From Hymenobacter sp. BT559 (GTDB lineage Bacteria; Bacteroidota; Bacteroidia; Cytophagales; Hymenobacteraceae): a stretch of DNA of 64,000 bases. The stretch spans positions 248,001 to 312,000 of the forward strand of contig NZ_JAELXV010000002.1 in assembly GCF_016427535.1 (NCBI RefSeq), read 5' to 3'. Positions 59,310-64,000 of the stretch are shown piece by piece (the first letter of the stretch is position 1; every line of letters starts with the position of its first letter). The notes beneath the pieces are model-generated. The model was given only the letters and a program-made list of their open reading frames with translations. It was not told the DNA's origin and did not search any database. The position numbers and the translations under genes were made by a program.

Positions 59310-59831
59310 GTGTTGCGCATCTCCATCACTGGGCCCGAGTCAGCGGGCAAGTCGACCCTAGCCGCCGAACTGGCGGCGCACTATGGCACCGTGTTCGTGC
59401 CTGAGTATGCCCGCGCTTACCTCGAAGCCCACGGCCCTAGGTATGCCCTGGCCGACCTCGAAGCCATCGGCCGCGGCCAACTCGCGGCCGAGGACGCCGC
59501 CACGCTGCAAGCCGGCCATCTGCTCTTTTGCGATACCGATTTGCTGGTCATTAAAATCTGGGCCGAGAATGCGTTTGGCACCTGCCCGGCCTGGGTTGAG
59601 GCCGAGCTGGCGCGCCCGCGCTACGCGCTCACGCTGCTGTTGGCGCCCGACCTGCCCTGGGCACCCGACCCCCTACGCGAGCACCCCGACCCGGCGCAGC
59701 GCTGGCATTTTTACAACCTATACCGCGCCGAGCTAGTAAGCCGAGGGTGGCCCTTCGCCGAAGTTAGCGGCCCGCCCGCCCAGCGCCTGGCGCTGGCCCG
59801 GGCGGCCATCGACGCGCAGTTGTCAAGTTGA
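59310..59831 (+). CDS. NadR-like nicotinamide ribokinase / P-loop kinase
   Basis: A 173-residue AAA_28-type kinase: Walker A in ISITGPESAGKSTLAAELAA (Gly8 to Thr16) and a later FCDTDLLVIKIW block. NadR-type ribokinases phosphorylate nicotinamide riboside imported by PnuC. The start is a GTG (59310) or a TTG one codon later. The gene lies 24 bases after the thioredoxin gene and overlaps no other. Its neighbour pnuC supports an NR salvage role. Confidence 0.85.
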   Translation: MLRISITGPESAGKSTLAAELAAHYGTVFVPEYARAYLEAHGPRYALADLEAIGRGQLAAEDAATLQAGHLLFCDTDLLVIKIWAENAFGTCPAWVEAELARPRYALTLLLAPDLPWAPDPLREHPDPAQRWHFYNLYRAELVSRGWPFAEVSGPPAQRLALARAAIDAQLSS

Positions 59832-59869
59832 TTAATTGCTTATTGTTCACTGCTCATTGCTCTTTCAAA

Positions 59870-60772
59870 ATGCTTACTCTCACCTCTGCTACTGCCCGCG
59901 TGCAGATTGCCGCGCACGGCGCCGAGCTTACCAGCTTCGTAAACCTCGCTACTGGTCTTGAGTATGTGTGGCCTGCCGACCCCGCGCAGTGGGCGCGCCA
60001 CGCGCCGCTGCTGTTTCCTATTGTGGGCAAGCTGCCCGAAGATACTTATTTGCATAATGGCCAGGCATATAAGCTTTCACAGCACGGCTTTGCCCGCGAC
60101 CAAGAGTTTCAACTCATTCATGAGGAGGCCGATAACCTAGTTTTTCAGCTGATGCACAGCGCGGTTACCCAGCAGGTATACCCATTTGAGTTTGAGCTGC
60201 GCGTGAGCTATACGCTGCGCGGCTCGGTGCTCACGGTAGGCTGGCACGTGCGCAATCCCGCTGCAGCCGACCAAGACTTGCTATTCAGCATCGGGGCGCA
60301 CCCGGCTTTCAATTGCCCCCTAGGGACCGAAGGCGGGCAGTTTGCCGACTACTTTTTTGAAATAGGTAATCCACCGCAACCTTTTGAGCGTCATTTGCTA
60401 AAAGGGGGCTTGCGAACTGGTGAAACGCAACCTGTACCGCTAGCTAACAACGAGTTGACCGATGACGGAGAAGCATTGCCTCTGACTTATGACTTATTCG
60501 CTGATGATGCTCTTGTGTTCAAAAGCAATGATTTCAGTTGGATTGCACTCCGGTCTAATAAGTTTTCCAACTTCGTGCGGATGCAGTTTGATGGTTTTCC
60601 CTACCTAGGGCTGTGGACCAAAGGACCCGGCGCCAACTTCGTGTGTATCGAGCCCTGGCAGGGCGTGGCCAGCCCCGTGGGCCCGCCGCAGGAGTTGCGC
60701 GACAAAGAAGGGATTATGACCCTGGCCCCGAGCCAAATGTTTGATTGCAGATACACGATAGAAGTTGGGTAG
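59870..60772 (+). CDS. Aldose 1-epimerase family protein (LacX-like)
   Basis: A 300-residue beta-sandwich protein: LTSATARVQIAAHGAELTSFVN, WPADPAQWARHAPLLFPIVGKL, LSQHGFARDQEF with the catalytic His, SIGAHPAFN, and FVCIEPWQG with Glu. It resembles the LacX/YphB branch of hexose mutarotases. Start at 59870 (MLTLTSA). It is 39 bases after the NadR-like gene and followed by a family B repeat. Confidence 0.9.
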   Translation: MLTLTSATARVQIAAHGAELTSFVNLATGLEYVWPADPAQWARHAPLLFPIVGKLPEDTYLHNGQAYKLSQHGFARDQEFQLIHEEADNLVFQLMHSAVTQQVYPFEFELRVSYTLRGSVLTVGWHVRNPAAADQDLLFSIGAHPAFNCPLGTEGGQFADYFFEIGNPPQPFERHLLKGGLRTGETQPVPLANNELTDDGEALPLTYDLFADDALVFKSNDFSWIALRSNKFSNFVRMQFDGFPYLGLWTKGPGANFVCIEPWQGVASPVGPPQELRDKEGIMTLAPSQMFDCRYTIEVG

Positions 60773-60798
60773 GTGAGGTCTGCTTAGGCATACTGACC

Positions 60799-60891
60799 GT
60801 CATGCTGAACGCCAGTGAAGCATCTCGCTCGGGTCGTTAGGATAGTACTCCAACGATGCGAGCGAGGTGCTTCACTGGCGTTCAGCATGAC
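60799..60891. repeat. Palindromic intergenic repeat, family B, copy 3
   Basis: GTCATGCTGAACGCCAGTGA from 60799 is mirrored by TCACTGGCGTTCAGCATGAC to 60891. Inner arms AGCATCTCGCTCG / CGAGCGAGGTGCT also pair. Same family as 12011 and 48583, with a different inner arm. Convergent position. Confidence 0.9.
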
Positions 60892-60922
60892 AATCTTATT
60901 TGAATCGAAGCCTAACTAAGCC

Positions 60923-61153
60923 CTACACATCTACTGGGCGACGCCGGCGGTTGTAGTCGGGTTCCCAATCGTTGATGGGGCGCGAGATACCAGGCGGCAG
61001 GTCGAGGTCGGGCAGGCCGGGGTCGTGGGGCTCGCCGCCGCCATCATCGCCATCGGAAGGGGGTGGGGGAGGCGGCACCCGCCGCCGCCGCGGTATTACC
61101 ATAAACAAGGTAAATACTGCAAGCATAACTAAAGCGAAGAGTAGCTGATGCAT
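60923..61153 (-). CDS. Small proline-rich membrane-anchored protein
   Basis: A 76-residue protein starting MHQLLFALVMLAVFTLFMVIP, a single helix, followed by RRRRVPPPPPPSDGDDGGGEPHDPG, then DLDLPPGISRPINDWEPDYNRRRRPVDV. Possibly a membrane-anchored linker. Unrecognised. The low-complexity mature part is the main reason for doubt. 384 bases separate it from the next gene, occupied by a promoter and riboswitch. Confidence 0.55.
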   Translation of the reverse strand: MHQLLFALVMLAVFTLFMVIPRRRRVPPPPPPSDGDDGGGEPHDPGLPDLDLPPGISRPINDWEPDYNRRRRPVDV

Positions 61154-61364
61154 AAGGCAGGACGGTAGAAAAGGGCCGACAGGCGGTGGGAACCAGAGAC
61201 CAGAAACGAGCGGAGCCGGATTAGGCAACGTAAACGCGCCGGCCCGCGTTGCGCCGCCCCCTAGCCGTAGGCTAAATTAACTGATGCTCAGCAAACGAAA
61301 AAGCGGAAAGCCGGACATTAGGGCCGTCGCAGATTAAAAATTTCGGGTCTAAGTCAGGGGGACG

Positions 61365-61372
61365 TACCTTTG
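61365..61372 (+). promoter_or_regulatory. -7 box for the TPP riboswitch transcript
   Basis: TACCTTTG matches TAnnTTTG and is followed within 12 bases by the riboswitch, as expected for the start of a leader RNA. Confidence 0.65.
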
Positions 61373-61379
61373 CGCCGTG

Positions 61380-61470
61380 TTTAGGGGTGCTAGCTGGGAA
61401 TAAGCCCGGCGGCTGAGATTACACCCATTGAACCGGAACCGGGTAATGCCGGCGTCGGGAAAGAACAATC
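61380..61470 (+). ncRNA. TPP riboswitch (THI element)
   Basis: The conserved core is present in order: GGGGTGC (61384-61390), CTGAGA (61413-61418), ACCC (61423-61426), GAACC (61430-61434), GGGTAATGCCGGCG (61441-61454) and GGGAAA (61457-61462). TPP binding usually lowers expression of the gene downstream. Here that is the TonB receptor, and no Rho-independent terminator is obvious, so translation control (occluded start region) is more likely. Confidence 0.95.
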
Positions 61471-61536
61471 CGCGAACGTTTTTGCCTGTGTGCCGACCCC
61501 TGGGGCGCGGGTACGTGTTGCTATTCTTAGTTTAAG

Positions 61537-64000
61537 TTGCCTAAAACTGTACTACTGGCCGGTGCTGCCCTCCTAGGGTTGGCTTCGGCACCCGCCTGGG
61601 CCCAAGGCCCCGTGTCGGGAACCATCACCGATGCCCGCACGGGCGAGGCGCTGCCCGGCGCCACCATTTTGCTCGATGGTGCGGCCATCGGCACCACCAA
61701 TCCAGCTGGGGCTTTTAGCCTAGCATCTGTACCGGCCGGGGCGCATGAGCTGCGCATCACCTTCCTAGGGTACGAGCCGCTGGTGCGGGCGGTGCAAGGC
61801 CGCGCCGATGCGCAGCAGCTCAGCGCGCAGCTTGTACCGGGCGGTGTGCTCACGGGCGAGGCCCTCGTGACGGCCTCGCGGGCCAGCGACCGCACCGCCA
61901 CCGTGTACACCAACCTCAGCAAGCAGGACCTCAACAAGCGCAACTTCGGCCAGGACTTGCCCTACCTGCTCGACCAAACGCCCTCGGTGGTCGTGACTTC
62001 CGACGCCGGTGGGGGCGTGGGCTACACCGATATCCGCATCCGGGGCACGAGCAGCACGGGTATCAACACCACTGTGAACGGCGTGCCGCTGAACGACCCC
62101 GAAAGCCACGGCTCGTTTTTGGTGAATTTACCCGACCTGGCCTCGTCTATCAACAGCATTCAGGTGCAGCGCGGCGTGGGCACGAGCCAGAACGGCAGCG
62201 CGGCCTTCGGCGCCAGCCTCAACATCTCGACCCTCGACGTGCGCCGCGAGGCCTACGGCGAAACGCAAAACTCGTTTGGCTCCTTCAACACCTGGAAGAA
62301 CAACGTGTCGTTTGGTACTGGGCTGGTGGGCAAGCACTTCACGTTTGATGGCCGCTTGTCGCGCATTAGCAGCGATGGGTACATGAACCGGGCAGCATCG
62401 GATTTGAAGTCGTATTACTTCTCGGCCGGCTATCAGAATAAGAATACGCTGCTCAAGTTCATCACCTTCTCGGGCCGCGAAAAGACTTATCAGGCCTGGA
62501 ATGGCGTGCCCGAGCCGGCCATTACCGGCAACCAAGCGCTGCTCCAAACCTACGTAGACAACGGTGAGCTGAGCACCGCCGATGCCGAGCGCGTGCGCCA
62601 GCAAGGCCGCCGCTATAGCTACTACACCTACGACAACCAGACCGACAACTACCAGCAAAACCACTACCAGCTGCACCTCTCGCAGGGCCTGGGCTCAGAC
62701 TGGAACCTAGGCGCCGCCCTGCACCTCACGCGGGGCTTTGGCTACTACGAAAGCTACCGCGCCCGCCGCCGCTTCACCGACTACGGCCTGCAAAATGTCA
62801 TTGTCGGCGGCGACACGCTCACGCGCACCAATCTCATCGACCGCAAGTGGCTCGATAACTATTTCTACGGCGGCACCTTCGCCCTGAATTATCAGCCTAA
62901 GGGTAATAGCGCCTTCCAAGCTACCCTAGGTGGCGGCTGGAACCGCTTTGACAACGACCACTACGGCGAGGTGATTTGGGCGCAGTATGCTTCGAATAGC
63001 TTTATCAATCAGCGCTACTACTTCAACACGGCCCGCAAAACCGACTTCAACGCCTACGTCCGCGCCACCTGGCAGGTGCTGCCTTGGCTGGGCGTGTACG
63101 GCGATGCCCAAGTGCGCCGCATCATCTACAAAATAGATGGCGTAGAGGACGACCAAGCTGACGTGACGACCCGCGCCAATTACACGTTCTTCAACCCCAA
63201 GGCCGGCCTCACGGCCTCGCTGGGGCACGGGCAGCAGCTCTACGCCAGCTTTGCGGTGGGCCAGCGCGAGCCGGTGCGCGCCGACTTTACCGACCGCCAG
63301 CCGGGCTACGCGCCCGCCCAGGCCGAGCGCCTCAACGACTGGGAAGGCGGCTACCGCTTCACCCGCGCCGACCTCAGCTTCCTAGGTCCGAACACGGCCG
63401 CACGCGTCGAGGCTAACGGCTTCTACATGACCTACCGCAACCAGCTCGTGAACACTGGCCAGCTCAATAATGTGGGTACCGCTCTGCGTACCAACGTGGC
63501 CCGCAGCTACCGCCGCGGCGTCGAGCTCACAGGCTTTGTGTCGGCCAATGATAAAATCAGCCTCAGCAGCACGCTCACCCTCAGCCAAAACCGCATTCAG
63601 GACTACCGCGATATTACGTACGATGCCGACTACAACCCCGTAGTTTCGGCTGAAGGCCGCACCACTACCATCTCGTATTCGCCGTCGGCTGTGTCGGCCC
63701 ACACCCTAGAGGGCCAGCCGCTGAAAGGCCTACGCTTGGCGCTGCTCTACAAAACCGTGAGCCGCCAGTACCTCGACAATTCGGCCGATGAGAACCGCAG
63801 CATCGCTGCCTACCAGGTGCTCGACTTTCGGGTGCGCTACACCCTACACCCGTCGTTTATGAAGGAAATAGAGTTGGCGCTGCTCGTTAACAATTTGCTC
63901 AACCGCGAGTACGTGTCCAATGGCTACACCTACGGCTACGTAGGCGCCAGCGGCCGCCAAGAGACTTTCAACTGGTACTTTCCACAGGCCACGCGCAACT
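61537..64000 (+). CDS. TonB-dependent receptor, probably for thiamine (runs off the right edge)
   Basis: At least 821 residues; the gene continues beyond the window. A TTG at 61537 (PKTVLLAGAALLGLASAPAWAQ) gives a signal peptide; no ATG fits. Residues about 24-105 are a carboxypeptidase-regulatory-like domain (GPVSGTITDARTGEALPGATILLDG), then the plug (YTDIRIRGTSSTGINTTVNGVPLNDPESHGSFLVNLPD) and the long barrel. Its leader holds a TPP riboswitch, so the substrate is probably thiamine or a thiamine precursor. A THI-regulated outer-membrane receptor is known in Bacteroidota, often followed by pnuT and a thiamine kinase, which are not seen here as the gene is truncated. Confidence 0.93.
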   Translation, partial: MPKTVLLAGAALLGLASAPAWAQGPVSGTITDARTGEALPGATILLDGAAIGTTNPAGAFSLASVPAGAHELRITFLGYEPLVRAVQGRADAQQLSAQLVPGGVLTGEALVTASRASDRTATVYTNLSKQDLNKRNFGQDLPYLLDQTPSVVVTSDAGGGVGYTDIRIRGTSSTGINTTVNGVPLNDPESHGSFLVNLPDLASSINSIQVQRGVGTSQNGSAAFGASLNISTLDVRREAYGETQNSFGSFNTWKNNVSFGTGLVGKHFTFDGRLSRISSDGYMNRAASDLKSYYFSAGYQNKNTLLKFITFSGREKTYQAWNGVPEPAITGNQALLQTYVDNGELSTADAERVRQQGRRYSYYTYDNQTDNYQQNHYQLHLSQGLGSDWNLGAALHLTRGFGYYESYRARRRFTDYGLQNVIVGGDTLTRTNLIDRKWLDNYFYGGTFALNYQPKGNSAFQATLGGGWNRFDNDHYGEVIWAQYASNSFINQRYYFNTARKTDFNAYVRATWQVLPWLGVYGDAQVRRIIYKIDGVEDDQADVTTRANYTFFNPKAGLTASLGHGQQLYASFAVGQREPVRADFTDRQPGYAPAQAERLNDWEGGYRFTRADLSFLGPNTAARVEANGFYMTYRNQLVNTGQLNNVGTALRTNVARSYRRGVELTGFVSANDKISLSSTLTLSQNRIQDYRDITYDADYNPVVSAEGRTTTISYSPSAVSAHTLEGQPLKGLRLALLYKTVSRQYLDNSADENRSIAAYQVLDFRVRYTLHPSFMKEIELALLVNNLLNREYVSNGYTYGYVGASGRQETFNWYFPQATRN

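Noticed and set aside
1..64000. CRISPR arrays, tRNA, rRNA or complete IS elements
   Set aside because: The repeats seen are single palindromes with variable spacing, not arrays; no cloverleaf or rRNA-like stretch was noticed; no transposase gene is present.

Overview
The window looks like chromosomal DNA of a GC-rich member of the Bacteroidota, most probably Hymenobacter or a close relative (family Hymenobacteraceae). The reasons are the Bacteroidota-type -7 promoter box TAnnTTTG ahead of several genes, frequent lipoproteins and outer-membrane barrels, a fused aspartokinase-homoserine dehydrogenase, Bacteroidota-associated families (DUF4783, DUF6799, DUF5872, CbpM), and a TonB-dependent receptor behind a TPP riboswitch. 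The genus is inferred, not proven. I see no rRNA or tRNA gene, prophage, complete insertion sequence or CRISPR array.

Layout: 0.1-5.4 kb holds a patatin/outer-membrane barrel protein, a DUF5872 protein, an FAD oxidoreductase and a haem-binding lipoprotein. 5.5-10.7 kb is a leftward thrA-thrB-(secreted orphan)-thrC operon. 10.9-18.7 kb holds prfA, a beta-helix lipoprotein, a YjbQ protein, gpmI, DUF4783-nadC and a YcxB-like protein. 18.8-27.2 kb is a run of small envelope and stress genes: a ZIP metal transporter under a large dyad operator, CbpA/CbpM, DUF3140, DUF6799, RlpA, a frameshifted Met/Lys-rich gene, a GH25 lysozyme, VF530 and Hsp20. 27.4-33.4 kb holds a BamA/TamA-type barrel, hemW, an alpha/beta hydrolase and rplU-rpmA. 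33.4-40.4 kb holds nrdB, with a DnaA-box cluster upstream, and nrdA; a DUF1348 protein and a PAS histidine kinase/receiver pair lie between them. 40.5-41.8 kb is one AT-rich coiled-coil/membrane gene that looks foreign. 41.9-57.3 kb is an accessory metabolic and regulatory stretch: two Crp/Fnr regulators, RidA, haloacid dehalogenase, CrtO-like acyltransferase, AraC/SDR/aldo-keto reductase, YafY/VOC, rhodaneses, bestrophin, amidohydrolase, GH20, CMD-like and DUF2071. 57.3-64 kb holds pnuC, a thioredoxin lipoprotein, a NadR-like kinase, an aldose epimerase and the TPP riboswitch with a TonB receptor that runs off the right edge.

Functional links: vitamin and NAD metabolism recurs (nadC; pnuC with a NadR-type kinase; TPP riboswitch with TonB receptor; YjbQ). 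Deoxynucleotide synthesis is split into nrdB and nrdA, each with its own terminator, and nrdB sits behind DnaA boxes.

The most unusual features are at sequence level. The palindrome CCTAGG occurs about 100 times by my hand count, roughly five times chance, and is mostly read as Leu-Gly inside genes. At least five families of intergenic palindromic repeats are scattered between genes; one is present in both orientations with a conserved asymmetric loop. No obvious complete novel defence or biosynthetic system is visible. The best candidates for undescribed biology are the CCTAGG motif, the oriented palindromes, the AT-rich coiled-coil membrane protein and the metal-transporter operator.
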